Shown here: positions 55,643-64,000 of the stretch, one piece after another
How positions within the stretch are numbered: position 1 is the first letter of the stretch
Layout: the number at the start of each line of letters is the position of its first letter
Assembly: GCF_900102105.1 (NCBI RefSeq)
Contig: NZ_FNBB01000008.1
Span: 168,135 to 232,134 of the forward strand
DNA from: Agrobacterium pusense
GTDB taxonomy: Bacteria > Pseudomonadota > Alphaproteobacteria > Rhizobiales > Rhizobiaceae
Direction of reading: 5' to 3'
DNA: 64,000 nt
The notes under the pieces: model-generated
The model's input: the letters and a program-made list of their open reading frames with translations, nothing else
Told to the model about the DNA's origin: nothing
Databases searched by the model: none
Made by a program: the position numbers and the translations under genes

Positions 55643-56212
55643 ATGTTCGATCCACGGGAGAAAATTGCGCTCTTCATAGATGGAGCCAATCTTTATGCAG
55701 CATCGAAAAGCCTGGGATTCGATATCGACTACCGCAAGCTTCTGAAGGCGTTTCAAAAGCGCGGCTATCTGCTGCGCGCCTATTATTACACGGCCCTGAT
55801 CGAAGATCAGGAATATTCCTCGATCCGCCCGCTGATCGACTGGCTAGACTATAACGGTTACAAGGTCGTGACGAAGCCGGCGAAGGAATTTACCGACGCG
55901 CTCGGCCGCCGCAAGATCAAGGGTAACATGGATATCGAACTGGCGGTCGACGCCATGGAGCAGTCCGAAACGGTCGATCACCTGGTGCTGTTTTCCGGCG
56001 ACGGCGATTTCACCACGCTGGTGGACGCGCTGCAGCGTAAGGGCCGCAAGGTTTCCGTGGTTTCCACCATGGCCACCCAGCCAGCGATGATCGCCGACGA
56101 CCTGCGCCGCCAGGCCGATCACTTCATCGACCTGATGACGCTGAAAGCCGAAATCGGACGCGATCCGAATGAGCGCCCTGCCCGGCACGCGGAAGGCCCC
56201 GAGACGGTCTGA
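55643..56212 (+). CDS. NYN-domain protein (LabA/DUF88-like)
   Basis: The 189-residue protein has the PIN-like NYN fold motifs: IALFIDGANLYAA (first Asp), KIKGNMDIELAVDAM and HLVLFSGDGDFTTLVDAL. These acidic residues form the metal site of RNA-cutting NYN enzymes. Members are putative ribonucleases; LabA in cyanobacteria has a clock role. It stands alone, divergent from rpoZ. Confidence 0.9.
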   Translation: MFDPREKIALFIDGANLYAASKSLGFDIDYRKLLKAFQKRGYLLRAYYYTALIEDQEYSSIRPLIDWLDYNGYKVVTKPAKEFTDALGRRKIKGNMDIELAVDAMEQSETVDHLVLFSGDGDFTTLVDALQRKGRKVSVVSTMATQPAMIADDLRRQADHFIDLMTLKAEIGRDPNERPARHAEGPETV

Positions 56213-56360
56213 TCCCGATTTCGCAATCACCGATATTTCAAGAACGCGTCCGTCTCAAAGACTGGCGCGTTTTTGTTTACCCCCCCTATCGGCAGGGAAA
56301 AATTCCCCCTGAAATTAACAACCGTCAAATCCGGCCGGGGAAAATTATATCTTGGTTAAT

Positions 56361-56376
56361 TTTAGACGTGTCTAAA
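56361..56376. promoter_or_regulatory. Palindrome TTTAGAC-GT-GTCTAAA upstream of chemoreceptor
   Basis: A perfect 7-bp inverted repeat with a two-base spacer lies 53 bases upstream of the chemoreceptor ATG, in an AT-rich stretch. It resembles the rhizobial Irr iron-control element (TTTAGAA-N3-TTCTAAA) but is one base shorter and has a different inner base. It may bind an iron/heme regulator or another dimeric protein. Confidence 0.5.
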
Positions 56377-56429
56377 TCAAGTAACGGCACCAACGACATG
56401 ATTTGGGTGCCAAAGCAGGATGACTAGAC

Positions 56430-57929
56430 ATGCATGGCCAAGAAAAAACCGACCGACAGCTCGAAGAAAGACTGAATTTTCTGGGGCTCGGCCACGAGCA
56501 GCGACAGAATCTCTCAGACATGAAGGGCGTCATCACCGGCTCTCTCGATGCGTCGCTGGACCGCTTCTATGCGAACGTGCGCTCGGTGCCGGAGACGGCG
56601 AAGTTCTTTGCCAATGACGCACATGTGCAGCACGCCAAGGGCATGCAACTCAAACACTGGACGAGAATCGCCTCCGGTACATTCAACGCGGACTATACAA
56701 ATGCCGTGACCGCGATCGGCCGCACCCATGCCAGACTGGGGCTGGAGCCGCGATGGTACATTGGCGGTTATGCGCTGATGCTTGACGGCATCGTCAAGGC
56801 CCTGATCGAGTCGGAGTTGAAGGGCCTATTCATGGAGAAGAAGGCCAGGAAGGTGAAGGACGCCTTGTCCGCCACCATCAAGGCCGCCCTTCTGGACATG
56901 GACTATTCGATTTCCGTCTATCTCGACGTGCTCGCCGCCGAGCGGCATAAGGTAGAGGCCGAACAGGCGCAGATGAAGAAGGAGCAGGACCATATTCTCA
57001 CGCTCCTCAACAGTGCCCTCGACCGGCTGGCCAACGGCGACCTCACCTCCAGCATCAACGAAAAGACCGCGCCGCAATTCGAAGGGCTGATCGCCAATTT
57101 CAACACCGCCGTCGGCAATCTCGCCGGTGCCTTCGCCCAGATCGTGGAGGAAGCGAACAAGATTTCCGGCAATACGCGCGAGCTCACCTCAGCCACCGAT
57201 GACATGGCCCGCCGGACGGAGCAGCAGGCGGCCGCGCTTGAGGAAACCGCCGCAGCCGTCGAGGAAATCACCACCATTTCCAGATTGTCGGCGCAACGTT
57301 CCGAGGAGGCCAAGGCCATCGTCGAAAGTTCGGCCATCGAAGCAGCACGCTCTCGCAATGTGGTGACGGATGCGGTGAAAGCGATGGGCGCCATCGAGGA
57401 CTCGTCGCAGAAGATCACCCAGATTATTTCCGTCATCGATGAGATTTCGTTCCAGACCAATCTATTGGCGTTGAACGCCGGCGTGGAAGCCGCGCGCGCC
57501 GGCGAGGCTGGCAAGGGTTTCGCCGTCGTCGCCCAGGAAGTACGTGAGCTGGCGCAACGCTCCGCCACCGCCGCAAAGGAAATCAAGACACTGATCGCCA
57601 AGTCATCCGAGGATGTGATGCAGGGCGTTTCGCTGGTGAACAAAACGGGTGAATCCCTGAATACGATCGGCAGCAAGGTCGATCACATCAAGGATCACAT
57701 CACCTCGCTCACCAAGGCGGCGCAGGAACAATCCGTCGGCATTCAGGAAATCAGTGCGGCGATCAACAGCATGGACAATCTGACGCAGAAGAATGCGGCA
57801 ATGGTGGAAGAGACCAATGCCGCCACGCACAATCTGAGCGATGTCAGCGCCAACCTCGCGGCGCTTGTCAGCCGGTTCAGCGTTTCGACGACGAAGGCAC
57901 ATGTGGAGCGGACGTACCGGGCGGCGTGA
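56430..57929 (+). CDS. Globin-coupled methyl-accepting chemoreceptor
   Basis: The 499-residue protein has an N-terminal protoglobin-type sensor (about 1-170), with the heme-ligand His in [20 protein letters not shown]. It is followed by a linker helix and a cytoplasmic MCP signalling domain (about 250-480), whose hairpin tip is [20 protein letters not shown]. It has no membrane segment, so it is a soluble aerotaxis-type sensor, like HemAT. It binds O2 or another heme gas and signals to CheA. No che genes are adjacent. The end lacks a CheR-tethering pentapeptide. Confidence 0.93.
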   Translation: MHGQEKTDRQLEERLNFLGLGHEQRQNLSDMKGVITGSLDASLDRFYANVRSVPETAKFFANDAHVQHAKGMQLKHWTRIASGTFNADYTNAVTAIGRTHARLGLEPRWYIGGYALMLDGIVKALIESELKGLFMEKKARKVKDALSATIKAALLDMDYSISVYLDVLAAERHKVEAEQAQMKKEQDHILTLLNSALDRLANGDLTSSINEKTAPQFEGLIANFNTAVGNLAGAFAQIVEEANKISGNTRELTSATDDMARRTEQQAAALEETAAAVEEITTISRLSAQRSEEAKAIVESSAIEAARSRNVVTDAVKAMGAIEDSSQKITQIISVIDEISFQTNLLALNAGVEAARAGEAGKGFAVVAQEVRELAQRSATAAKEIKTLIAKSSEDVMQGVSLVNKTGESLNTIGSKVDHIKDHITSLTKAAQEQSVGIQEISAAINSMDNLTQKNAAMVEETNAATHNLSDVSANLAALVSRFSVSTTKAHVERTYRAA

Positions 57930-57954
57930 CGGGCGCAGCGGACAGTAACAAACT

Positions 57955-58072
57955 CCCGTCATCCCGGCCTTGAGCCGGGATCCAGCCAGCCCAAGTCCTT
58001 GGGCTGAAAGGGCTCTTCTCACAGCGCAGACGCGCTGCGACTGGATGCCGGATCAAGTCCGGCATGACGGAG
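57955..58072. repeat. Palindromic ATCC-type intergenic repeat, copy 2
   Basis: The element starts with CGTCATCCCGGCCTTGAGCC-GGGATCCAG and ends with CTGGATGCCGGATCAAGTCC-GGCATGACG. An inner palindrome CAGCCCAAGTCCTTGGGCTG matches the centre of copy 1 at 43661. It lies between convergent chemoreceptor and smpB genes. Confidence 0.82.
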
Positions 58073-58097
58073 GAGCATGCTGCGAAAGGCGGCGAAC

Positions 58098-58580
58098 TTA
58101 GGCCGCCCCACCCTTCAACAACCGCGACTTCTGCCGGTTCCAGTCGCGTTCCTTCTCCGTCTCGCGCTTGTCGTGCAGCTTCTTGCCTTTGGCGAGCGCC
58201 AGTTCCAGCTTCGCACGGCCCCTGTCGTTGAAGTAAATCTTGAGGGGCACCAGCGTCATGCCTTCGCGGTTGATGCCGGCGCGTAGGCGGTTGATCTCGC
58301 GCTTGCTCAGGAGCAGCTTGCGGCGGCGGCGCGGCTCATGGTTGAAACGGTTCGCCTGCAGATATTCCGGCAGGTGGGAATTAATGAGCCAGATTTCATC
58401 GCCCTCGTCCGACGCGTAGGATTCGGCAATGTTCGCCTTGCCTTCGCGCAGCGACTTGACCTCGGTGCCGGTCAGCACCAGTCCTGCCTCATAGGTGTCG
58501 ACGATTTCGTAGTTGAAACGGGCCTTGCGGTTTTCCGCAACGATCTTGTTCACCACGCGCTGGCTGCCTTTGGGGGCCAT
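58098..58580 (-). CDS. smpB: tmRNA-binding protein SmpB
   Basis: The 160-residue SmpB delivers tmRNA to stalled ribosomes. The motifs are [39 protein letters not shown] and the basic end [20 protein letters not shown]. The length matches the family. The tmRNA gene is not in this window. dapA lies upstream on the same strand. Confidence 0.96.
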   Translation of the reverse strand: MAPKGSQRVVNKIVAENRKARFNYEIVDTYEAGLVLTGTEVKSLREGKANIAESYASDEGDEIWLINSHLPEYLQANRFNHEPRRRRKLLLSKREINRLRAGINREGMTLVPLKIYFNDRGRAKLELALAKGKKLHDKRETEKERDWNRQKSRLLKGGAA

Positions 58581-58673
58581 GATATTTCAATCCCTTGTTT
58601 TTCTTATTGCGCCTTCGGCCTGCCGCCGAGAGCGGTTTTCGAACCTCTATTTAGTATCGTCGCCACGAAAAGA

Positions 58674-58722
58674 AAAGGCGCGCGGGACTGCTTCTGCTGC
58701 GAAGCGGTCCATTGCGCGCCTT
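58674..58722 (-). terminator. Terminator after dapA
   Basis: On the minus strand AAGGCGCGC and GCGCGCCTT enclose a second stem (GGACCGCTTCGCAGCAGAAGCAGTCC, imperfect), followed by TTTCTTTTC. It lies about 20 bases after the dapA stop, before smpB. Confidence 0.8.
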
Positions 58723-58741
58723 CCGGCTTTTCAGACCTGTC

Positions 58742-59626
58742 TCAGTTCATCAGGCCGGCATGCTTCAGCGCCGCATCGATGGCTGCTTCGGTTGCCGGTT
58801 CCAGCGTGCTCATCAAGGGCGAACGCACACGGCGGTTGCCGCCGCGCGTCTTCGACAGCGCATATTTTGTGCCGCAGACGCCTGGCTCCATGAAGATGGC
58901 CTTGTGCAGCGGCATCAGGCGATCCTGGTACTCCAGCGCCTTGGCATAATCGCCGGCAAGCATCGCCGCCTGGAATTCCGAACAGAGGCGCGGTGCCACG
59001 TTGGCCGTGACGGAAATGCAGCCGACACCGCCATGGGCGTTGAAGCCGAGAGCGGTACCGTCTTCACCCGAGAGCTGGACGAAATCCTTGCCGCAGGAAA
59101 TGCGCTGTTCGGAAACGCGGTCGATCTTGCCCGTCGCGTCCTTGACGCCAACGATGTTCTTATGGGCCTTGACCAGAGCGCCCATGGTTTCCGGCAACAT
59201 ATCCACCACCGAGCGCGGCGGAATATTGTAGATGACGATGGGCAGCTTCACCGCTTCCGCGACGGCGGAGAAATGGGCGAACAGGCCCTTCTGGGTCGGC
59301 TTGTTGTAATAGGGGGTAACCACCAGCAGCGCATCCGCACCCGCTTCCTGCGCATGCAGGGCCAGCTCGATCGCTTCATCGGTATTGTTGGAGCCTGCAC
59401 CCGCAATGACCGGAACCCGTTTCGCCGCAACCTCGATGCACAGTTCAACGACACGTTTGTGCTCGTCGTGGGAAAGCGTCGGGGATTCCCCCGTCGTGCC
59501 CACCGGCACAAGTCCGTTACTGCCTTCGGCGATCTGCCATTCCACATGGGCGGCGAAAGCCTTTTCGTCCACGGCGCCATTGTCCGTGAACGGGGTAATG
59601 AGGGCGGGAATTGATCCCTTGAACAT
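58742..59626 (-). CDS. dapA: 4-hydroxy-tetrahydrodipicolinate synthase
   Basis: The 294-residue enzyme joins pyruvate and aspartate semialdehyde on the way to lysine and diaminopimelate for peptidoglycan. The catalytic Lys is in [11 protein letters not shown]; the GTTGE motif and the Tyr in TPYYNKPTQ are present. The start is ATG 59626 ([13 protein letters not shown]); a longer frame upstream is not conserved. smpB follows after a terminator. Confidence 0.96.
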   Translation of the reverse strand: MFKGSIPALITPFTDNGAVDEKAFAAHVEWQIAEGSNGLVPVGTTGESPTLSHDEHKRVVELCIEVAAKRVPVIAGAGSNNTDEAIELALHAQEAGADALLVVTPYYNKPTQKGLFAHFSAVAEAVKLPIVIYNIPPRSVVDMLPETMGALVKAHKNIVGVKDATGKIDRVSEQRISCGKDFVQLSGEDGTALGFNAHGGVGCISVTANVAPRLCSEFQAAMLAGDYAKALEYQDRLMPLHKAIFMEPGVCGTKYALSKTRGGNRRVRSPLMSTLEPATEAAIDAALKHAGLMN

Positions 59627-59976
59627 GCAAAGCTCCTGGCGCCGAGCCGGTTCATGCTTCGGCCGCATTCGATGGTTAAAACCGGCACACATTAGTGCCA
59701 GCCCTTGGCGCCGACAAGCGCAAAGGCAGCGTATTTTGTCCGAAATTGTCGGAAGTGTGACAGTGTTCGGGCCGTGATCTGCAAGCATTAAATGCACATA
59801 GCGAAAAGCGACATTGCTCGCGGGCCGGTGAATAAAAGTTGATTGAATTGCAGGGTCGCGCTTAACATTTCATTAAGCCTGAAATCCCAAGATTTCCGGG
59901 CGGGAGATCAGACCTTTTTCGGCAATCCCGCTGCAATGTAGCGATATTAGAAGAAAGTCGGCAACTCCGTTACACG
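59627..59976. other. 350-base divergent region, dapA and lytic transglycosylase
   Basis: The left side holds the dapA promoter, the right side that of the transglycosylase. A CtrA-type motif lies at 59862. No RNA or small gene was recognised. Confidence 0.45.
59862..59876. promoter_or_regulatory. CtrA-type binding motif upstream of lytic transglycosylase
   Basis: TTAA-CATTTCA-TTAA matches the full CtrA consensus (TTAA-N7-TTAA), about 101 bases upstream of the transglycosylase start. Cell-wall remodelling genes are plausible CtrA targets. Confidence 0.55.
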
Positions 59977-62061
59977 ATGAAGAACGGCATGAAAAAAACA
60001 GTCTGGGGATTGATGGCGGCGGGCCTTGCCGCAACCGTGTGGAACGCGCTGGCCGGGCCGCTGCCCGAGGGCGCCGCGCCGCTTCCCTATGTGAAGCCGG
60101 ATGCGCCCACCGTTCCCGCTTTCATGCCCGCTTCGCCAGAGGTTACCGGCGCCATTCCCCGCCTTAACCGGCCCGATGATGCGAGCCAGCTGAAGGCAGG
60201 CCTCGACGCGCTTTCCGGGCGCGATGCGGCGCGGGCCATCGCGCTGCGCAACGCCATGCCGACCGGCAGTCTGGACCGTCACATCCTCACATGGGCAATC
60301 GCCGTTTCGGGCCAGAAGGATGTGCCTTCAGCCGAAATCGCCGCAGCACAGCGCGAACTCGCCGGCTGGCCGGGCGCCGCGACTTTGCGGGCCAATTCCG
60401 AAAAAGCGCTTTATCGCGAGGACCCGCCGGCACAGCAGGTGCTTGCTGCATTCGGCGGCAGCAAGCCAGAAACGGCGGAGGGCACGGTGGTTCTCGCCAA
60501 GGCGCTGGCCGCCTCCGACAAGGTCGTGGATTCGCAGCACCTCATTCGCCAGCTGTGGGTGAGCGAAGGCATGGACAAGGATATGGAAGACCGCGTGCTG
60601 GCCGCCTTTCCTGCCTATCTGACGGCCGCGGACCACAAGGCGCGCATGGATTATCTGATGTATCGCAGCCGCATCAGCCAGGCGAAACGTTTCGGCGAAC
60701 TCGGCAAGGCGCAGTCCCTTTACAATGCCTGGGCGGCTGTACTGCAGCGTTCCGCCAATGCCGGCGCCCTGCTCGGCAAGGTGGATGCCGGCTGGCGCGA
60801 TGATCCCGCATTCCTTTTCGCGCGCGTGGAGAACCTGCGCAACCAGCAGAAATATCCGGAAGCGGCGGCTCTTCTGCGGCAGGCGCCGAAGGATACTGCC
60901 AAGCTGGTCAATCCAGGCGAATGGTGGAACGAGCGGCGAATCATCGCGCGCGGTCTCGCCGATCTCGGCGATTTTGCCGAAGCCTATCGTATCGTCGCCA
61001 ATCACAATGCCACATCAGCGGTGGATGTCGCCGATGCCGAGTTTCATGCCGGCTGGTATGCTCTGCGGGCGATGCGCGACCCGGCCACGGCTTCGCGTCA
61101 TTTCAACGCCCTGCTCCAGACATCAAACCGGCCACTTTCGGCCTCCCGCGCCTATTACTGGCTCGGAAGGGCGGCCGAAGCCGGAGGACCCGGCGATGCA
61201 CGCGACTTCTTTGCAAAGGCGGCAGCCCATCCCGGTACGTTTTACGGCCAGCTTGCCGCTGCACGGATCGGCACGAAGACGCTGAACGTGACCTATCCCA
61301 GCCCGAGCAATGGCGACCGAGAACGCTTTGCCGGCCGCGAAGCCGTGCGCGCCATAGACCGCTTGGAGGCGGCAGGTTACGGCTGGCGCGCCGACAGCCT
61401 TTACAGGTCGCTGGCCGAACAGCTCGACAGTCCCGGCGAGCTTGCCATTCTGGCGGCGCGGGCTGAGGGCAACGGTAATCATCAGGTCTCGCTGCAGATC
61501 GGCAAGACGGCCTTCAGCCGCGGTATCGATGCGGCGGCCCTTGCCTATCCGCTCGGCGTCATTCCCGCCAGCGCCAATATTGCCGGCTCCGGAAAGGCGC
61601 TTGCCTATGCGATCGCCCGGCAGGAAAGCGCCTTCAACCCCGCCGCCGTCTCCGCCGCCAATGCCCGCGGCCTGCTGCAACTGCTGCCCGGAACCGCCAA
61701 GGGCGTGGCCGGCCGCCACGGCCTGCCCTACACGCAGGCGATGCTGACCAGCGATGCGGGCTATAACGCCACGCTCGGCGCCCATTATCTCGGCGAGCAG
61801 ATCGACAGCTTCGGTGGCTCCTACATCCTCACCTTCATCGCCTATAATGCCGGCCCGAAACGTGTCCCCGAATGGATCGCCCGTTATGGCGACCCGCGCG
61901 GCAAGCCTATCGATGAGGTGGTTGACTGGATCGAGCGCATCCCCTTCCCCGAAACACGCAATTACGTGCAGCGGGTGATGGAGAATTATCAGGTCTACAA
62001 GACGAGGCTCGGGCAACAGGCCGATATCGTTGATGATCTGCGCCATGGGCGCTCCGGGTAA
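59977..62061 (+). CDS. Soluble lytic murein transglycosylase (Slt-like)
   Basis: The 694-residue protein has a short signal peptide (GLMAAGLAATVWNALAG), a long alpha-helical solenoid (about 45-500) and a C-terminal SLT domain. The catalytic Glu is in AIARQESAFNPAAVS, followed by ARGLLQLLPGTAKG and TFIAYNAGP. It cuts peptidoglycan glycan strands with formation of anhydro-muropeptides, and is periplasmic or membrane-bound. The start could also be the ATG four codons later. The solenoid length is as in Slt70. Confidence 0.93.
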   Translation: MKNGMKKTVWGLMAAGLAATVWNALAGPLPEGAAPLPYVKPDAPTVPAFMPASPEVTGAIPRLNRPDDASQLKAGLDALSGRDAARAIALRNAMPTGSLDRHILTWAIAVSGQKDVPSAEIAAAQRELAGWPGAATLRANSEKALYREDPPAQQVLAAFGGSKPETAEGTVVLAKALAASDKVVDSQHLIRQLWVSEGMDKDMEDRVLAAFPAYLTAADHKARMDYLMYRSRISQAKRFGELGKAQSLYNAWAAVLQRSANAGALLGKVDAGWRDDPAFLFARVENLRNQQKYPEAAALLRQAPKDTAKLVNPGEWWNERRIIARGLADLGDFAEAYRIVANHNATSAVDVADAEFHAGWYALRAMRDPATASRHFNALLQTSNRPLSASRAYYWLGRAAEAGGPGDARDFFAKAAAHPGTFYGQLAAARIGTKTLNVTYPSPSNGDRERFAGREAVRAIDRLEAAGYGWRADSLYRSLAEQLDSPGELAILAARAEGNGNHQVSLQIGKTAFSRGIDAAALAYPLGVIPASANIAGSGKALAYAIARQESAFNPAAVSAANARGLLQLLPGTAKGVAGRHGLPYTQAMLTSDAGYNATLGAHYLGEQIDSFGGSYILTFIAYNAGPKRVPEWIARYGDPRGKPIDEVVDWIERIPFPETRNYVQRVMENYQVYKTRLGQQADIVDDLRHGRSG

Positions 62062-62145
62062 AGGCGGTTTCCCTAGCCGACGAGCGGCGCATTCAAGCAC
62101 CTGCCGGCGAGCGCTTCTGACCACTGTGAAGCCTAAGGTTCCTTG

Positions 62146-62231
62146 CGTCATGCTCGGGCCCGTTCCGAGCATCTGCAGCGTTCAGATTTCATGCGACGTG
62201 ATTGGATCACTGGGGCAAGCCCAGGGATGAC
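62146..62231. repeat. Palindromic ATCC-type intergenic repeat, copy 3
   Basis: Two palindromic arms, CGTCATGCTCGGGCCCGTTCCGAGCAT and GGATCACTGGGGCAAGCCCAGGGATGAC, flank a short centre. It resembles copies at 43661 and 57955, although shorter, and lies between the transglycosylase and the porin genes, which converge. Confidence 0.7.
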
Positions 62232-62324
62232 ACCAACGGCTTGGACAGATGAGCGACAGGTGGGCTGGTCGATGCTTCAAAGCACACGCGATGCCCGACG
62301 ACTTACAGTCCCATCCGGTCTTCC

Positions 62325-62358
62325 AAAAGAAAAACCCCGGCATTTCTGCCGGGGTTTC
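62325..62358 (-). terminator. Terminator after porin 1
   Basis: On the minus strand CCCCGGCA-GAAA-TGCCGGGG forms an 8-bp stem with a GAAA tetraloop, flanked by TTTTTC. It lies about 25 bases after the porin stop. Confidence 0.92.
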
Positions 62359-62382
62359 CATCACTGACAATGTCAGATCAGA

Positions 62383-63405
62383 TTAGAACGTGCGCTGGAG
62401 GCGAACGAAACCGGTAACTTCGTCGTCTGCACCGTCTTCGTCGTAGTAGTTGGCGGTGATCTTGGTAGCCAGACCTTCGGTGATCTTGTAGTCGACCGTC
62501 AGACCAGCAGTCCAAGCGTCGCGGTCACCAACGAAATCGCCATCAGCAGGATTTACGTCGAGCTTGCCAAGATACTCAAAGCCGGGAGTAAGCGTCAGAC
62601 GATCAGTCGCCTTGATAGCGTACTCAACAGCGACAGCCCATTCGGATTTCGCGTAGTAAGCGTTGTCGCCCGAAGCCCATACACCTGCAAGACCAAAGGT
62701 GCCCGGACCAATGTCTGCAAAGAGCATGCCACGAACAGCAACGTTCTCTGCGTCGAAGTCGTAGCTGGCAATGAGGTTAGCCGTGACAGCGCCAAACTTG
62801 GCACCGATCATGCCGCCGATACCGACGTTGTTATCATCCTCGTACTGGTACTGACCGTACTGGCCTTCCAATTCGTCAACCGAGAGAGCGGCCTGGAATG
62901 AGCCTGCGTCGTATGTGTACTTGATCGAGTTAAACAAAGTGTTGGTCGACAGAATGTCGGTTTCGCCGTTCAGATCGTCATCCCACCAGCTGTAGAACTT
63001 ACCGACCTTCAGGCCGCCGAGTTCGATGAAGGCTTGGTCAACAAAAACGCTCGAAGACGAGGACGAGCCGTTGTCAGCGTTGCCGCGGAAGCCGATGAAG
63101 CCACGCAGAGCGCCGAGCTCGGTGTCGGTGCGGGTGTCAACTTCGAACTGAGCGCGTGTGAAGGAGTCCCAGTCAGACGTGCCGGACGCGTCGCGACCGA
63201 AGTTGGTCTGGAAACGGATATAACCGCCGAACTTCAAGCAGGTTTCGGTGCCGGGGATGTAGAAAAAGCCGGTGCCGAAAGCGTCGCAAACGCGAACGTA
63301 TTCCAGGGGCTCGGGCTCAGCAGCGACGATTGCGTCAGCGGCCTGTGCGCCGGATACTGCTGCGAGAGCCGCAGCGGAGCCAATCAGAAGGCTCTTGATG
63401 TTCAT
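62383..63405 (-). CDS. Rhizobial porin (RopA/Omp-type), copy 1
   Basis: The 340-residue precursor has a signal peptide (KSLLIGSAAALAAVSGAQA) and the Porin_2 pattern of rhizobial outer-membrane porins. The start of the mature protein has two conserved Cys (in VRVCDAFG and GTETCLKFGGY), and the end is RLQRTF, with the terminal Phe needed for outer-membrane assembly. A 16-strand barrel is expected. The start at ATG 63405 precedes the signal peptide. A paralog follows upstream beyond the window edge. Confidence 0.94.
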   Translation of the reverse strand: MNIKSLLIGSAAALAAVSGAQAADAIVAAEPEPLEYVRVCDAFGTGFFYIPGTETCLKFGGYIRFQTNFGRDASGTSDWDSFTRAQFEVDTRTDTELGALRGFIGFRGNADNGSSSSSSVFVDQAFIELGGLKVGKFYSWWDDDLNGETDILSTNTLFNSIKYTYDAGSFQAALSVDELEGQYGQYQYEDDNNVGIGGMIGAKFGAVTANLIASYDFDAENVAVRGMLFADIGPGTFGLAGVWASGDNAYYAKSEWAVAVEYAIKATDRLTLTPGFEYLGKLDVNPADGDFVGDRDAWTAGLTVDYKITEGLATKITANYYDEDGADDEVTGFVRLQRTF

Positions 63406-63614
63406 GGTTGACCTCCAGTCAAACGCTAATTTGCTAAGCAGCGGGTGGGAAGCGCAGATAGATGCGTGCCGCTTATGGATTTGATTAGAGCCAAAACCGT
63501 GCGGCTCGGCAATCTCAATCATGACAAAAGAGAGACAGTAAGGTGTCCTTAGTTTTTCATTGTTGCGAAATAGCTACAATTCTAATGGTCGAGCCTAATG
63601 GCCGCGTCCGTTCG

Positions 63615-63629
63615 TTAAAAAATCGTTAA
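63615..63629. promoter_or_regulatory. CtrA-type binding motif upstream of porin 1
   Basis: TTAA-AAAATCG-TTAA matches the full CtrA consensus (TTAA-N7-TTAA), about 210 bases upstream of the porin 1 start. Distance is large for direct promoter control, so this is the weakest of the three matches in the window. Confidence 0.4.
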
Positions 63630-63864
63630 TTACTGATGCGTTTCAAAAGCTTAGCCAGACCCGTGGATGCTTGCCCAGGCTGTGGCAGTCACTTCGAAAT
63701 CGTCAAAAATCTGGAAAACGATATTTGGGATCGAATATCTTGCCGCTTTAACCGCCGCATTTTCACTGGATCCACTCTGTCCGTCCAGCTATCTCGCGAA
63801 TCACCGCTGTACGAAAAACGGCGCCTACTCCTTTTCCTGAATCGATATTCCCGCTGGGATAACA

Positions 63865-63892
63865 AAAAAGCCCCGGCATTTCTGCCGAGGCC
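63865..63892 (-). terminator. Terminator after porin 2
   Basis: On the minus strand GCCTCGGCA-GAAA-TGCCGGGGC forms a 9-bp stem (one G-T pair) with a GAAA loop, followed by six T residues. It closely matches the terminator of porin 1. Confidence 0.9.
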
Positions 63893-63918
63893 TCCATCAC
63901 TGACTATGTCAGATCAGA

Positions 63919-64000
63919 TTAGAACGAACGCTGCAGACGGATGAAGCCGTTTACGTCGTCGTCAACGTTGTCGACGTCGAGGTAGTTAACTGCAACCTTC
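63919..64000 (-). CDS. Rhizobial porin, copy 2, C-terminal fragment
   Basis: Only the last 27 residues or so are in the window. They end in NGFIRLQRSF, nearly identical to the end of porin 1, and the TAA stop, spacer and terminator are alike too. The gene continues beyond the right edge. It is a tandem paralog. Confidence 0.88.
   Translation of the reverse strand, partial: KVAVNYLDVDNVDDDVNGFIRLQRSF

Larger units (their letters stand above)
63406..63918. other. 513-base intergenic region between tandem porins
   Basis: This holds the promoter and leader of porin 1, a CtrA-type motif, and the 3' end and terminator of porin 2. A plus-strand frame here (63636-63944) crosses the porin 2 terminator and stop and is unlikely to be a gene. 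The region is AT-rich around 63530-63640. Confidence 0.5.

Noticed and set aside
63636..63944. 102-residue plus-strand frame with a CPGC motif between the porins
   Set aside because: It runs through the porin 2 terminator and into its coding end; no ribosome-binding site is evident, so it is probably not a gene.

Overview
The window is a stretch of alphaproteobacterial chromosome, most probably Agrobacterium/Rhizobium (Rhizobiaceae). This is judged from protein families, gene order and repeat families read by eye; no database search was run. The signs are: the dnaB-alr-radA-cvpA-purF block, the rpoZ-rsh-acpS-lepB-rnc-era-recO block, a rhizobial Omp/RopA-type porin, a pyruvoyl-type psd next to pssA, RIME-like and other palindromic intergenic repeats, CtrA-type TTAA-N7-TTAA motifs and high-GC codon use. 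No phage, IS element, CRISPR array, tRNA or rRNA was recognised.

Layout. 1-2.4 kb: the start of an efflux adaptor gene with its MarR regulator (minus strand), then dnaB. 2.5-8.5 kb: azlCD with an AraC regulator, alr, a ParDE-type toxin-antitoxin pair whose toxin seems to start at ATT, radA and cvpA. 8.6-15.1 kb: purF, a short-chain dehydrogenase, cysS, a palindromic repeat, a DUF559 protein, two GFA-family paralogs and a proline iminopeptidase. 15.3-24.8 kb: rarD, a second FtsI-like transpeptidase, a LOG-family protein, a LysM envelope protein, an ATM1-type ABC exporter, psd and pssA. 24.9-33.3 kb: a 43-residue ORF, a two-receiver diguanylate cyclase, SRAP, YnfA, Nudix, three small conserved proteins, ygfZ, an HD hydrolase, a tyrosine-phosphatase-like protein and an MscS channel.

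33.4-43.6 kb: zinT behind a Zur-like palindrome, an NMT1/THI5-type ABC importer, a VOC dioxygenase fused to an alpha/beta hydrolase, a large DUF2339 membrane protein, an HD protein and a MOSC protein. Four RIME-like repeats lie in gaps between 26.8 and 39.2 kb. 43.8-48.2 kb: a methyltransferase, an MFS transporter, recO, a receiver-only regulator and a Crp/Fnr regulator. 48.2-55.2 kb, all minus strand: era, rnc, lepB, acpS, DUF2062, DUF3563, rsh and rpoZ. 55.6-64 kb: a NYN protein, a globin-coupled chemoreceptor, smpB, dapA, a lytic transglycosylase and two tandem porins, the second cut by the window edge.

Themes. Most genes are housekeeping: replication and repair (dnaB, radA, recO, SRAP), purine synthesis, translation quality and stress (smpB, rsh, rpoZ, era, rnc) and envelope building (alr, dapA, FtsI-like PBP, lytic transglycosylase, LysM protein, psd/pssA, lepB, porins). 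Accessory modules sit between conserved neighbours: azlCD/araC and parDE inside dnaB-alr-radA, and two regulators between era and recO. The most interesting candidates are the VOC-hydrolase fusion, the diguanylate cyclase with a dead first receiver and no I-site, the globin chemoreceptor behind an iron-box-like palindrome, the transporter behind a 12-bp inverted repeat, the ATT-start toxin and the three CtrA-type sites upstream of envelope genes. No clearly new multi-gene system was found.
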